Shown here: piece after piece, positions 14,065-23,038 of the stretch
Numbering within the stretch: the stretch's first letter is position 1
Layout: each line of letters begins with the position of its first letter
Assembly (NCBI RefSeq): GCF_000721175.1
Contig: NZ_JOEZ01000014.1
Coordinates: 62,001 to 126,000 of the forward strand
From: Streptomyces anulatus
GTDB taxonomy: Bacteria > Actinomycetota > Actinomycetes > Streptomycetales > Streptomycetaceae
Reading direction: 5' to 3'
DNA: 64,000 nucleotides
Notes under the pieces: model-generated
The model's database searches: none
Told to the model about the DNA's origin: nothing
The model's input: only the letters and a program-made list of their open reading frames with translations
Position numbers and translations under genes: made by a program

Positions 14065-15309
14065 GTGCACCACCCGTTCTGGGGGGTTGCGATCAAGGGG
14101 GGCCGTCGGATCGACAGAACGGAAACCGGGCTTCACCGGGCCCGGAAGACGATGGTCATCGCCACCGCGCTCTATCGCGGCAGCCACCTGGTCGCGGGAG
14201 GCGCCGTGGTCGCCCAGCACCAGCGCGACCGCCTGTTCCCGTGGCTGGCGCTGGTCGCCGCGATCGCGTTCACCGCTCTGATCTGGTTCATGGCGGCCCG
14301 GCACCGGCGGCTCGTTCCGTGGGCCGTGGGGCTCGACGTCCTGGTGACCGGCTGCCTGCTGCCCTTCGGCGCGTACGCGTGGGGAGGGGCCCGCGCCCAG
14401 GAGTCGATCGCCTGGGTCATGCTCCTGGGCGGTTCGGCGTCGGCCATGGCCGCCGTCGCCTTCGGAGCGCGGCTCCTCGTCGTCGCCGTGGCGCTCCTGG
14501 TGGCCACGCATCTCGCCGGGTACCTCATGGTCGAGGCGGACGCCGCCGTGACCGGCGCCCATCTCAACGCCCTGGTCTTCTCCGCCGTCGTCTCCTGGGT
14601 GCTCACCTGGTACCTCTGCCGACAGGGCGAGCAGGTCGACGAGGCCAACCGGCGGACGCTGGCCGCGGAGGCGCAGCGGGCGAGGTTCGCGGAGCGCGTC
14701 GCCCATCACAACGCCCTGCACGACACCGTCCTCGCCACGCTGACGGCCATCGCCCGCGGTGGTGTCGACGCCAACACCTCAGTGATGCGGGAGCGTTGTG
14801 CGCGGGAGGCCGCGTACCTCAGGAGGCTCGTGGAGCAGGCGGACGACCGTGAGTCCGCCTCCGGGGTACGGGCCGCGCTGGAGGAATCCGTACGCGCTGC
14901 CGAAGCGCTCGGGCTGCGGGTGACCGCCCGCTACCACGAGCCGCCCGCCGTCCCCGGCGAGATAGCGCTGGCCATGGCGCGGGCGGCGACCGAGGCCCTC
15001 AACAACGTCCGGTGCCACGCCGGTACGGGGCACGCCTACCTGACCGCCGCCGGCGACTCCGGTCGGCTGATCGTCACCGTGGTCGACCGAGGCCGGGGCT
15101 TCGGCACCGGATCCGCCGGACCAAGGAGATCTGCCGCACCGGAGGGGTCGGGCGGATCGGAGGGGTCGGGCGGTTCCGCCCGGCCGGTCACCGGCGGGAT
15201 CGGGCTCGACCGTTGCGTGTACGCCCGGATGCGCGGCGTGGGCGGCCGGGCGTTCGTGGACAGCGCCCCCGGCGAGGGCGTGCGCGTGGAGCTGAGATGG
15301 CCGGGGTGA
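14065..15309 (+). CDS. Sensor histidine kinase (HisKA_3 type) divergent from lan operon
   Basis: 414 residues from GTG 14065 (ATG 14152 possible). About five to six hydrophobic segments lie between residues 30 and 185, then a dimerisation/phosphoacceptor helix with HNALHDTVLATLTAIARGG, where the His of LHDTVL (near residue 220) is the likely phosphorylation site. The ATP-binding domain follows with ATEALNNVRCHA (N box), VVDRGRGFG and GGIGL. A Gly/Ser-rich insertion, including GSGGSEGSGGS, sits between the last two boxes. It overlaps the response-regulator gene by 13 bases and is read away from lanL, so it probably senses an envelope or population signal controlling lanthipeptide production. 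Confidence 0.88.
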   Translation: MHHPFWGVAIKGGRRIDRTETGLHRARKTMVIATALYRGSHLVAGGAVVAQHQRDRLFPWLALVAAIAFTALIWFMAARHRRLVPWAVGLDVLVTGCLLPFGAYAWGGARAQESIAWVMLLGGSASAMAAVAFGARLLVVAVALLVATHLAGYLMVEADAAVTGAHLNALVFSAVVSWVLTWYLCRQGEQVDEANRRTLAAEAQRARFAERVAHHNALHDTVLATLTAIARGGVDANTSVMRERCAREAAYLRRLVEQADDRESASGVRAALEESVRAAEALGLRVTARYHEPPAVPGEIALAMARAATEALNNVRCHAGTGHAYLTAAGDSGRLIVTVVDRGRGFGTGSAGPRRSAAPEGSGGSEGSGGSARPVTGGIGLDRCVYARMRGVGGRAFVDSAPGEGVRVELRWPG

Positions 15310-15929
15310 TCACCGTCGCCGTGGTCGACGACGACCGGATGCTGCGCGACGGCATCCGGTCGTGGTTCGCGGGAGTCGAGGAGTTACGCCTCGTCGCGTG
15401 CGCCGCGACCGTCGACGAACTGCTCGCAGGCCCCTGGGAGCCGCCGGACGTCGTCCTGCTGGACCTCATGCTGCGGGACGACCGGCCGCCCGCCGACAAC
15501 ATCCGCCGCCTGCGGGCGGCCGGCAGCCGGGTGTTGATGATCAGCGTGGTGGCGGACCGCGACCGGATCGTCTCGGCCATCTCGGACGGGGCCGACGGCT
15601 TCCTCACGAAGGACCACGAGCTGTCCGTACTCGTCGAAGCCGTCGTTGAGATCGCGGCCGGGCGCACCGCCCACTCCCCGGAGCTGGCCTTCGCGCTCGC
15701 CTATGACCGTGGCTCCACCCGCCCCCGGCTCTCCCCCCAGGAACGCGAGGTGCTGGTGGGGTACGCCTCCGGGCTCACGCTGAAGGCGACCGCCCGCAGG
15801 GCCGGGATCACGGTGAACACGGCGAAGTACTACCTGGACCGGGTGAAGGCCAAGTACCAGGAGGCGGGCCGGCCCACCTACACCAAGATCGACCTGGCGA
15901 CCCGGGTCCGTGAGGACGGCTGGCGTTGA
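15297..15929 (+). CDS. Response regulator with in-frame TTA codon (candidate lan cluster regulator)
   Basis: 210 residues from ATG 15297 (GGAG six bases upstream); GTG 15306 is an alternative. Receiver domain: acidic pocket VVDDDRM, phosphoacceptor Asp in VVLLDLML, Lys in FLTKDHE. C-terminal helix-turn-helix: LSPQEREVLVGYASGLTLKA, then ARRAGITVNTAKYYLDRV, close to the LuxR/NarL type. Leu30 is encoded by TTA (15384-15386), read in Streptomyces only by the bldA tRNA, so translation should be delayed until development or secondary metabolism. Its partner kinase gene overlaps upstream, and the lan operon is divergent. That it activates lanL is inference. Confidence 0.88.
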   Translation: MAGVITVAVVDDDRMLRDGIRSWFAGVEELRLVACAATVDELLAGPWEPPDVVLLDLMLRDDRPPADNIRRLRAAGSRVLMISVVADRDRIVSAISDGADGFLTKDHELSVLVEAVVEIAAGRTAHSPELAFALAYDRGSTRPRLSPQEREVLVGYASGLTLKATARRAGITVNTAKYYLDRVKAKYQEAGRPTYTKIDLATRVREDGWR

Positions 15930-15962
15930 CCCGTACGCGTGCGGCATCCGAAGATCGCTGGT

Positions 15963-17066
15963 GTGAACCGCCCTCCTGACCTGCCTCCGCCCTCGTCTTC
16001 GCCCTCACCCTCAGGCGAACCGCCTCGTACGGACGGGCCGCCCTCGCCCTGGGCCCCGCCGCAGTCCTCGGCCCAACCGCCACGCCCGCCCGAACCAGGG
16101 CAGCAGTCCTGGCAGCAGGGCTGGGACAGACCCCAGGAGTGGAGCCGTCCGCCGACCGGGCCGGTGCGGGCGCCCTCGGGCTCCCGCTACGACGAGCAGG
16201 GGTGCAACGGCCAGGGCGGCCGGTTCGGCTGGCTGGGCGAGCTGTCCGCCGTCGTGGCGCTGGTCGTGGTGGGCGTACTGGTCGTCAGCATCGTCGGGTT
16301 CGTCGTCGCGGAACTGCTGGACGCGGGGCCCGCCTCGGCGGACAGCGACCTCTTCTTCGAGGACCCGGTCGCGGACCTCGTCGTACAGCTCCTCGGCATC
16401 GCGATCGGCATACCCATCGTCCTGGGGGGCGCCCGGCTGCTGGGCCGGCGGCCCGCCGGGACCGTCTCCTCCGTCGTCGGGCGGCTGCGGTGGGGCTGGC
16501 TCTGGCGGTGCGCCGCCGTGGGGTTCCCGCTCATGGTCGTGCAGATCGGCCTGCTGATCGCGTGGACGTGGAACGACGAGCCGCTCGGGGAGTCGGGGAG
16601 CGGCTTCCCGGGGTGGCCCGTCTTCCTGCTGAGCCTGGCCGTGGTGCTGGCGCTCGTCCCGTTCCAGGCCGCCGCCGAGGAGTACGTCTTCCGGGGCTGG
16701 CTGGTCCAGGTGATCGGCCGGGTCGTACGTTCGCCCTGGCCCGCGATCGTGATCGCTTCCCTGCTGTTCGCCCTGGCCCACGGGTTCGGTGAACTCTCCG
16801 GGTTCCTCCTGCTGCTGTACTCGGCGCTGTGGTGGGGCTGGCTCGTGATCCGTACCGGCGGTCTCGAAGCCGTGATCGTCATGCACGTCGCGAACAACCT
16901 GCTGGCCTTCGGCCTGGCGGCCGGCTTCGGTGAACTGGCCAGCACGGAGACCGCGGCCGACGCGCCCTGGCAGGCCATGGCGATCGAGCTCGTCTTCGCC
17001 CCGCTGTACTGCCTGACCATGGCCCGGATCGCGGACCGCCGCGGGGTCGAGCGGGTGAGCCCCTGA
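15963..17066 (+). CDS. CPBP family intramembrane metalloprotease
   Basis: 367 residues from GTG 15963. A long Pro/Gln/Ser-rich cytoplasmic N-terminus (about residues 1-85) precedes roughly seven to eight membrane segments. The CPBP (Abi/CAAX) motifs are clear: AAEEYVFRGW with the paired Glu, ALAHGFGE with His, and MHVANNLLAF with His and Asn. Family members are membrane-embedded proteases related to Rce1. In bacteria some process or protect against peptides such as bacteriocins. It lies 34 bp downstream of the lan response-regulator gene on the same strand, so co-transcription and a role in self-protection or peptide processing deserve thought. CPBP genes are also common as unrelated singletons. 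Confidence 0.88.
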   Translation: MNRPPDLPPPSSSPSPSGEPPRTDGPPSPWAPPQSSAQPPRPPEPGQQSWQQGWDRPQEWSRPPTGPVRAPSGSRYDEQGCNGQGGRFGWLGELSAVVALVVVGVLVVSIVGFVVAELLDAGPASADSDLFFEDPVADLVVQLLGIAIGIPIVLGGARLLGRRPAGTVSSVVGRLRWGWLWRCAAVGFPLMVVQIGLLIAWTWNDEPLGESGSGFPGWPVFLLSLAVVLALVPFQAAAEEYVFRGWLVQVIGRVVRSPWPAIVIASLLFALAHGFGELSGFLLLLYSALWWGWLVIRTGGLEAVIVMHVANNLLAFGLAAGFGELASTETAADAPWQAMAIELVFAPLYCLTMARIADRRGVERVSP

Positions 17067-17160
17067 CCCCTGCCCCCGCGGCGGCCTTCGCTTCACGCCG
17101 CGTTCAGCGCCACCGTGCGCGGAGTTCCTCCGGAGGCCAGGACGGCACACTGCCCGGGGG

Positions 17161-17760
17161 TCAGAACGGCACGGTCAGCTGCGCCCGGACGTGCGCCCGC
17201 AGCACCCCCGCCATGTCCGTCCCGCAGTCGCTGATCAGCCACTGGATCTGGAGCCCGTCCATCAGCGCGATGAGCTGCTGCGCGGCGGCCGACGGATCGA
17301 CGTCCTCCCGGAGTTCGCCCGCCTCCCGGGCCTGGCGGTAGGCCCGTTCGGTGTTGGCGACCGAGGTGCGGTAGCGGTCCTCGAAGTACCCGTGCGCGGG
17401 ATGGCCGGGCGATGTGGCCTCCGCCGCGACCACCGAGAACAGCTCGACGATCCCGCGCCGCTTCGCGTTCAGCTCCGCGAGGTCGGTCAGCCGGCGCAGA
17501 TGGCCGACGCCCCGCGTCGCGCCCAGGGACAGCCACTCGTCGTCCACGTCGTCGCGCCGCTGGAGCACGGCGAGGAGCAGTGCCTCCTTCGTCGGGAAGT
17601 GGTGCAGGAGGCCCGGATGGGAGATGCCGCAGCGGGTGGCGATCACCCGGAGCGACGCGCCCCGGTAGCCGGCCTCGCCGAACAGGGTCATCGCCTGGTC
17701 GAGGATCTCGGTCCGCTTGGCCCGGCCCTTGGCGTAACCGCGCCCCGGCCCGGAGATCAC
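17161..17760 (-). CDS. TetR/AcrR family repressor, divergent from GH3 gene
   Basis: 199 residues from GTG 17760. The N-terminal HTH spans about residues 17-62: RTEILDQAMTLFGEAGYRGA, then SLRVIATRCGISHPGLLHHF. The C-terminal ligand domain is typical of actinobacterial TetR regulators next to sugar-hydrolase genes. It is divergent from the GH3 glycosidase gene with a 139-bp gap holding an inverted repeat and an ACCAAGCGGT-type palindrome, so it most likely represses the glycosidase and itself until a sugar ligand binds. It is convergent with the CPBP gene (CTCCGGAGG lies between). Confidence 0.88.
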   Translation of the reverse strand: MISGPGRGYAKGRAKRTEILDQAMTLFGEAGYRGASLRVIATRCGISHPGLLHHFPTKEALLLAVLQRRDDVDDEWLSLGATRGVGHLRRLTDLAELNAKRRGIVELFSVVAAEATSPGHPAHGYFEDRYRTSVANTERAYRQAREAGELREDVDPSAAAQQLIALMDGLQIQWLISDCGTDMAGVLRAHVRAQLTVPF

Positions 17761-17846
17761 GCGCCGTCACCCGCTGTCGTCCGCATCGGACACCTCTCTC
17801 GCTCCACTGCCACGGCCCGGATTCTCACGGACCGCATCCCGGATCC

Positions 17847-17876
17847 CTCAATACTTACCAAGCGGTCGGGATTGAG
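17847..17876. promoter_or_regulatory. Candidate TetR operator upstream of GH3 gene
   Basis: CTCAAT (17847-17852) and ATTGAG (17871-17876) form a spaced inverted repeat. Inside it lies ACC-AAGC-GGT (17857-17866), whose half sites resemble many TetR operators. It sits 24 bp before the GH3 start in the region shared with the divergent TetR gene. Confidence 0.4.
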
Positions 17877-17899
17877 CGTACGGTACTGCGAGTGCCGTC

Positions 17900-20215
17900 G
17901 TGGCCGTGGCGAAAGGAACTCCTGTGGGCCCCAGACCGCCGTACCTCGACCCCGAGCTGCCCGTGGCGGAGCGGGTCGCCGACCTCCTGGGTCGCATGAC
18001 GCTGCCCGAGAAGGTCGGCCAGATGCTCCAGCTCAACGCCAAGGAGGGGGTGCGGCACCTCGTCGAGGACCTGCACGCCGGCTCGATCCTGCACGCCTCA
18101 CCGGAGCGGGTGCGCGAGGCCGCCGTGCTCACCGGCAGGACCCGGCTGCGCATCCCGCTGCTCGTCGCGGAGGACTGCATCCACGGGCACTCCTTCTGGG
18201 AGGGGGCCACGATCTACCCGACGCAGCTCGGGATGGCCGCCACCTGGGACCCGGAGCTGGTGGAGCGGATCGCGCGGGCGACGGCGGTCGAGGTCGCGGC
18301 GACCGGGGTGCACTGGACGTTCTCGCCGGTCCTCTGCATCACCCGGGACCTGCGCTGGGGCCGGGTGAGCGAGACGTTCGGCGAAGACCCGCACCTGATC
18401 GGCGAGCTGGCGTCCGCGATGGTGCGCGGCTATCAGGGCGACGGCCTCGACGACCCGACCGCGATCCTGGCCTGTGCCAAGCACTTCGCCGGGTATTCGG
18501 AGACCCAGGGCGGCCGGGACGCCAGCGAGGCCGACATCTCACGGCGCAAGCTGCGCTCCTGGTTCCTGCCGCCGTTCGAGCGGGTCGCCAAGGAGGGCTG
18601 CCGGACCTTCATGCTCGGCTACCAGTCGATGGACGGCGTGCCGGTCACCGTGAACGGCTGGCTGCTCGACGAGGTGCTGCGCGGCGAGTGGGGCTACACC
18701 GGGACCCTGGTCACCGACTGGGACAACGTCGGCCGCATGGTGTGGGAGCAGAAGGTCCACGCCGACTACGCGCAGGCGTCGGCGGCGGCGGTCCGTGCGG
18801 GCAACGACGTGGTGATGGCCACGCCGGACTTCTTCCAGGGGGCCCAGGAGGCCGTCGCCCAGGGTGAGGTGACGGAGGCGGAGATCGACGCCGCCGTACG
18901 CCGCATCCTGACGCTCAAGTTCGAGCTGGGCCTCTTCGAGAACCCGCGCCACCCCGACGCCGACCGGCAGGCCGAGGTCATCGGCAGTGGGGCGCACGCC
19001 GCGCTGAACCTGGAGGCGGCCCGCCGCTCACTGGTCCTCCTGACGAACGACGGCACGCTGCCGTTCGCGGGCGGCCTGACGGCCGACGACGAGGGCCGGG
19101 GCCGGTCCGCCGCCGCCGACCGCCCCCGTACGGTGGCCGTCGTCGGCCCCAACGCCGATGACGCCCAGACCCAGTTGGGCGACTGGGCGGGCTCCTCCGG
19201 GCAGGCCGACTGGCTGCCGGAGGGCCAGCCGCGCGCCATGATCCGTACGGTTCTCGACGGCTTCCGCGACCACGTGCCCGCCGACTGGACCGTCGCGTAC
19301 GCGCCGGGAGCGCGGATCCTCGACGTGGGCCCGGACCCGGAAGGGGCGTTCTTCCCGGACGGTCAGCCCCGCCCGGAGGCCGTCGTCCCGGCGGCCCCCG
19401 ACGCACGGCTGATCGCGGACGCGGTCGCGGCGGCCGAGGCCGCCGACCACGTGGTGGCCGTCGTCGGCGACCGGATCGAACTGGTCGGCGAGGGCAGGTC
19501 CACCGCGACGCTCGAACTCGTCGGCGGCCAGGTCGCGTTGCTGGACGCCCTCGCGGCCACGGGCAAGCCGCTCGTCGTCGTGGTCATCAGCTCCAAGCCG
19601 CTGGTGCTGCCGCCGTCCGCACTGGGCGCGGCGGCGATCGTGTACGCCGCCAACCCGGGCATGCTCGGCGGCCGGGCCATCGCGGAGCTGCTCCTCGGGC
19701 TGATCGAGCCGACCGGCCGGCTGCCGCTGTCCTTCGCCCGGCACGCGGGCCAGCAGCCGACGTACTACAACCAGGTGCGCGGCCAGCACGGCTCGCGCTA
19801 CGCGGACCTCACCCAGCGCCCGGCGTTCGTGTTCGGCGAGGGGCTGAGCTACTCGACGGTCACCTACACGGACCTGGAGGTGCTGACGGCGGTGGTCGAC
19901 GAGTCGGAGACCGTACGGGCTCGGGTCACGGTGACCAACACGGGGGCGCGGTCCGCGCTGGAGACGGTCCAGGTGTACGTGAGCGACACGGTGACGTCGG
20001 TGACCTGGGCGGAGAAGGAGCTCAAGGCCTACCGCCAGGTGGAGCTGGCCCCCGGGCAGTCGCGCGAGGTCCTCGTCGGGCTTCCGGCGGCCGCCTGCAC
20101 GCTCGTGGACGCGGAAGGCCGCCGTGTCGTGGAGCCGGGCCGCTTCGAACTGCTGGTCGGCCCGTCGTCCCGGGACGAGGCGCTGCTGCGGGGGGAGTTC
20201 ACGGTCAAGGGGTGA
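17900..20215 (+). CDS. Glycoside hydrolase family 3 (β-glucosidase/β-xylosidase type)
   Basis: 771 residues from GTG 17900. An N-terminal (β/α)8 domain with CAKHFAGYSE and the nucleophile Asp273 in LVTDWDNV is followed by an (α/β)6 domain with GEGRSTATLEL, where the Glu is the likely acid/base region, and a C-terminal fibronectin-III-like domain (about residues 650-760, FGEGLSYSTV onward). No signal peptide, so it is cytoplasmic and would hydrolyse imported oligosaccharides. GH3 enzymes of this layout act on β-linked glucosides or xylosides; the exact substrate is not readable. No sugar ABC transporter is adjacent. A divergent TetR gene probably controls it, and a hairpin terminator follows the stop. 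Confidence 0.92.
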   Translation: MAVAKGTPVGPRPPYLDPELPVAERVADLLGRMTLPEKVGQMLQLNAKEGVRHLVEDLHAGSILHASPERVREAAVLTGRTRLRIPLLVAEDCIHGHSFWEGATIYPTQLGMAATWDPELVERIARATAVEVAATGVHWTFSPVLCITRDLRWGRVSETFGEDPHLIGELASAMVRGYQGDGLDDPTAILACAKHFAGYSETQGGRDASEADISRRKLRSWFLPPFERVAKEGCRTFMLGYQSMDGVPVTVNGWLLDEVLRGEWGYTGTLVTDWDNVGRMVWEQKVHADYAQASAAAVRAGNDVVMATPDFFQGAQEAVAQGEVTEAEIDAAVRRILTLKFELGLFENPRHPDADRQAEVIGSGAHAALNLEAARRSLVLLTNDGTLPFAGGLTADDEGRGRSAAADRPRTVAVVGPNADDAQTQLGDWAGSSGQADWLPEGQPRAMIRTVLDGFRDHVPADWTVAYAPGARILDVGPDPEGAFFPDGQPRPEAVVPAAPDARLIADAVAAAEAADHVVAVVGDRIELVGEGRSTATLELVGGQVALLDALAATGKPLVVVVISSKPLVLPPSALGAAAIVYAANPGMLGGRAIAELLLGLIEPTGRLPLSFARHAGQQPTYYNQVRGQHGSRYADLTQRPAFVFGEGLSYSTVTYTDLEVLTAVVDESETVRARVTVTNTGARSALETVQVYVSDTVTSVTWAEKELKAYRQVELAPGQSREVLVGLPAAACTLVDAEGRRVVEPGRFELLVGPSSRDEALLRGEFTVKG

Positions 20216-20237
20216 GCCCGGGACCGTGACGGCTCCG

Positions 20238-20278
20238 CCGCCGGTGGGCAGGAGGGCGACGCCCGCCCCCACCGGCGG
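20238..20278 (+). terminator. Hairpin terminator after GH3 gene
   Basis: CCGCCGGTGGG (20238-20248) pairs exactly with CCCACCGGCGG (20268-20278), with a GC-rich loop. It begins 23 bases after the GH3 stop. Confidence 0.65.
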
Positions 20279-20472
20279 AACCCACCACACCCCGCGCCCG
20301 GTGAACGGGGCGCATCCGGGGCGCGCTGAGAAGAAGCGTTTCCGCGTGCGGGTATTCGCCCGTACGGGTGTGGCGCGGCCGTCCGGACGGCGGTGGGGCG
20401 AGCACAATGGGGCCGCGGTTCGTGCAGAGGCGCGCAGGCCCCTCTCCCGCACCTTGCGCTCAAGGAGGACCG

Positions 20473-21114
20473 GTGGCGGAGAGCTGGACGGTTCAGCGAA
20501 CGGGGCCGGGGGATGTTGCGCGCACGCAGGCGCGGGAACAACTTCTGGAAGCTGCGAGGGAGTTGTACGGCGTCAACGGATACCGGGCCACCGCCGAGCA
20601 CGATGTGTGCGAGGCGGCCGGCGTGCCGGTCGAGGTGCTGCGTCAGGAGTACGGCTCCCGGGAGGGGCTGCTCATCGCCCTCCACAACCGGGTCACGACG
20701 ACCGGACTGCGGGCGGCGGAGAGCGCCCTGCTGAGCGAGGGCATCGAGGAGTGCTCGATCGCGGAGCGGGTCCGGCTGCTCTTCGACGCCTATGTGGAGG
20801 CCGTCACCCGCGATCCGCGCGAGGCCCGTGTGACGTTCGTCGAAGTGCTGGGGGTGAGCGCCGTGGTGGACGAGCACTGCAAGCTCTGGCGGGCGCTGTG
20901 GACGGAGTTCCTGACGGGCGAGGCCGAGCGGGCGGTGGAGCGCGGCGAGGCGGAGGACCGGGACCACCGGGTCGACGTGATGGTGATGGTCGGCACCGTC
21001 CACGAACTGATGGCCCACCACGCCCGCCGCTGCCGCCGGGCCCGCCCCGGCGAGGTCTCGGGCGAGCTGACCCAGCTGGCGCTGTCGATGCTGGGGTCGC
21101 GGTCGCAGGAGTGA
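20473..21114 (+). CDS. TetR family transcriptional regulator
   Basis: 213 residues from GTG 20473, fixed by AAGGAGG five bases upstream. The HTH is in AREQLLEAARELYGVNGYRA followed by TAEHDVCEAAGVPVEVLRQEYGS (about residues 20-65). The C-terminal half contains DAYVEAVTRDPREARVTFVE, a pattern common in TetR regulators of unknown ligand. It has no divergent partner and is followed convergently by an SGNH hydrolase gene. Its target is unknown. Confidence 0.82.
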   Translation: MAESWTVQRTGPGDVARTQAREQLLEAARELYGVNGYRATAEHDVCEAAGVPVEVLRQEYGSREGLLIALHNRVTTTGLRAAESALLSEGIEECSIAERVRLLFDAYVEAVTRDPREARVTFVEVLGVSAVVDEHCKLWRALWTEFLTGEAERAVERGEAEDRDHRVDVMVMVGTVHELMAHHARRCRRARPGEVSGELTQLALSMLGSRSQE

Positions 21115-21182
21115 GGATGCGGAACGCTTCCACCGGCTGACAGGCCGGCCGCATGTGGTGGGGGAGCCGCCTTCGGAGCTGG

Positions 21183-21908
21183 TCAGCCCGACGCCGCCGC
21201 GGTGACCGGTCCGCCCGCCGGAACCGGCCGCCCGGCGTACGGACCGCCCAGCCCCCACGCCTGGTGCATCGTGTCGGCGAAGGCCGCGGCGAGGAGGTGT
21301 TCGCCGGTCGGGCCGGGGTGCGTGCCGTCGTACGTGTCCGTGTGGATGTCGTACGCCGTGGGGCGCGAGGCCAGCAGGAGCGGGGAGGACGCGGTGTCGA
21401 GGCCAGCGACGGCCTTGGCGAGGAGTTCGTTGAAGTGTGCGCAGGAGGCGGCGAAGGGGGCGTCCGTCTCGGCCCGGATGTTCGGTATCACCGGGAGCAG
21501 CACCATGCGGACGTGCGGGTTCGCCGTGCGCGCCGCCATGACGAACGCGCGGGCGTTGGCCGCTGTCTGTTCGGCGTCCGTGTAGAACCCGAGGTCTATC
21601 AGGCCGAGCGACACCAGCAGGACGTCCGCCTCCGTCTCGCGCACCGTGTCCGCGATCACCGGGGCCATGTGCAGATAGCCCTCGCCCCAGCCGGACAGGT
21701 GCCGGCGGGCGGCGGGCGGGAAGGACGGGTCGGCGTACGTGTGGGAGAGCGGGGCGTTCGCCTCGGTGTCGTACAGCGTCGAGCGTGGGCCGACGATCTC
21801 GTACGGGAGGCCGGGGAACGCCTCCAGGTGCTGCCACATCCGGTAGCGCCAGGTGAAGTCGCCGGCGCGGCCGATGGTCATGGAATCGCCGACGAAGAGG
21901 AAACGCAT
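21183..21908 (-). CDS. SGNH/GDSL-family hydrolase
   Basis: 241 residues from ATG 21908. Block I is FLFVGDSMTIG with the nucleophile Ser in GDS (residue 9), a conserved Gly lies in SLGLIDLGF where block III would normally carry Asn, and block V reads YDGTHPGPTGEHLL with Asp and His. No signal peptide, so the protein is probably cytoplasmic. The family hydrolyses esters of lipids, sugars or acyl groups. Divergent from the secreted protein gene at 21967 with a 58-bp gap. Confidence 0.83.
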   Translation of the reverse strand: MRFLFVGDSMTIGRAGDFTWRYRMWQHLEAFPGLPYEIVGPRSTLYDTEANAPLSHTYADPSFPPAARRHLSGWGEGYLHMAPVIADTVRETEADVLLVSLGLIDLGFYTDAEQTAANARAFVMAARTANPHVRMVLLPVIPNIRAETDAPFAASCAHFNELLAKAVAGLDTASSPLLLASRPTAYDIHTDTYDGTHPGPTGEHLLAAAFADTMHQAWGLGGPYAGRPVPAGGPVTAAASG

Positions 21909-21966
21909 GGCGTCATCATGGCCGATCACGGCTCCGGCCTGCGACGTGACGATGGACACTTGGGCC

Positions 21967-23013
21967 ATGCGTTCGTATCCGACCGGCCCGGCAGGCCGCG
22001 CCGCCGCCACACTCGCCGCCGCCCTCGCCGTCGCCCTGCCGATGTTCGCCGGGTCCGGTCCGGCCGTGGCCGACGACGGGCGGCCCGACCGTGACTTCAC
22101 GATCGAGGACCCCCGCATCACCGAGTCCAGCGGCCTGGCCGCCAGCCGCGCCCACCCCGGCGTCTACTGGACGCACAACGACAGCGACGACGGCCCCTAC
22201 GTCTTCGCCGTCGACTCCCGTACCGGGAAGACCCTCGCGACCATCACCATGAGCGGGGTGGGGGAGCCGCGGGACGTCGAGGGCATCTCCATCGGGCCGG
22301 ACGGCGACATCTACGTCGGTGACATCGGGGACAACCTGGACGGCACCTGGAGTCATGTCTGGATCTACCGCTTCCCCGAGCCGAAGACGCTGCGCGACGC
22401 CACGGTCACGGCCGTCCAGTACGACGTGAAGTACGCCGACGGGGCCCGCAACGCCGAGGCGCTGATGGTCCACCCGAAGACCGGCCGCGTCTACATCGCC
22501 TCCAAGAACGAGGACGGCGGCGGTCTCTACGAGGGCCCCGCGAAGCTGACCGCCGGCTCCGCGAACGTGTTCCGGCGGGTGGACGAGGTGCCGTGGGTGA
22601 CGGACGGGGCCTTCTCACCCGACGGGACCCGGCTGGTGCTGCGCTCGTACTTCAGCGCCCGCGAGTACGCCTTCGAGAAGGGCCGCCTCGGTGCGGACCG
22701 GTCGGTCGGCGCCCCGTTCCAGCGGCAGGCGGAGTCCGTGACGTACACGGCGGACGGCTCGGCACTGATGTTCGGCTCGGAGGGGGCGCGCAGCGATGTC
22801 GTCCGGGTGGAGGTGGCGGGCGGGCCGGGGAGCGGTTCGGGGTCCGGTGCGGATTCCGGGTCCGGGTCCGGGTCCGGCGATGGGTCCGGGGCTCCCGCGA
22901 AGGGCGGCGACGAGGCCGGGGGCGGTGACGGCAACGTGGCCCTCGGGGCCGCCGTCCTCGTCGGGGCGGCGGCCCTCTGGCTCGCGCTGAAGCGGCGGCG
23001 CGGGCAGGGGTAG
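21967..23013 (+). CDS. Secreted β-propeller-like protein with C-terminal membrane anchor
   Basis: 348 residues from ATG 21967 (in-frame GTG 21946 and ATG 21952 also exist). A signal peptide ends near AVADDG (about residue 38). The body (about 45-280) has repeated blade-like motifs such as GVYWTHNDSDDGPYVFAVDS, GDIYVGDIGDNLDG and GAFSPDGTRLVLRSY, indicating a WD40/NHL-like propeller. A Gly/Ser-rich linker (about 285-320) leads to a hydrophobic segment ALGAAVLVGAAALWLALK and a basic tail, so the protein is probably tethered outside the membrane. There is no LPxTG sortase motif. Function unknown. Confidence 0.82.
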   Translation: MRSYPTGPAGRAAATLAAALAVALPMFAGSGPAVADDGRPDRDFTIEDPRITESSGLAASRAHPGVYWTHNDSDDGPYVFAVDSRTGKTLATITMSGVGEPRDVEGISIGPDGDIYVGDIGDNLDGTWSHVWIYRFPEPKTLRDATVTAVQYDVKYADGARNAEALMVHPKTGRVYIASKNEDGGGLYEGPAKLTAGSANVFRRVDEVPWVTDGAFSPDGTRLVLRSYFSAREYAFEKGRLGADRSVGAPFQRQAESVTYTADGSALMFGSEGARSDVVRVEVAGGPGSGSGSGADSGSGSGSGDGSGAPAKGGDEAGGGDGNVALGAAVLVGAAALWLALKRRRGQG

Positions 23014-23038
23014 GGGCAGGGGATCCGGCGCTCCGCGC

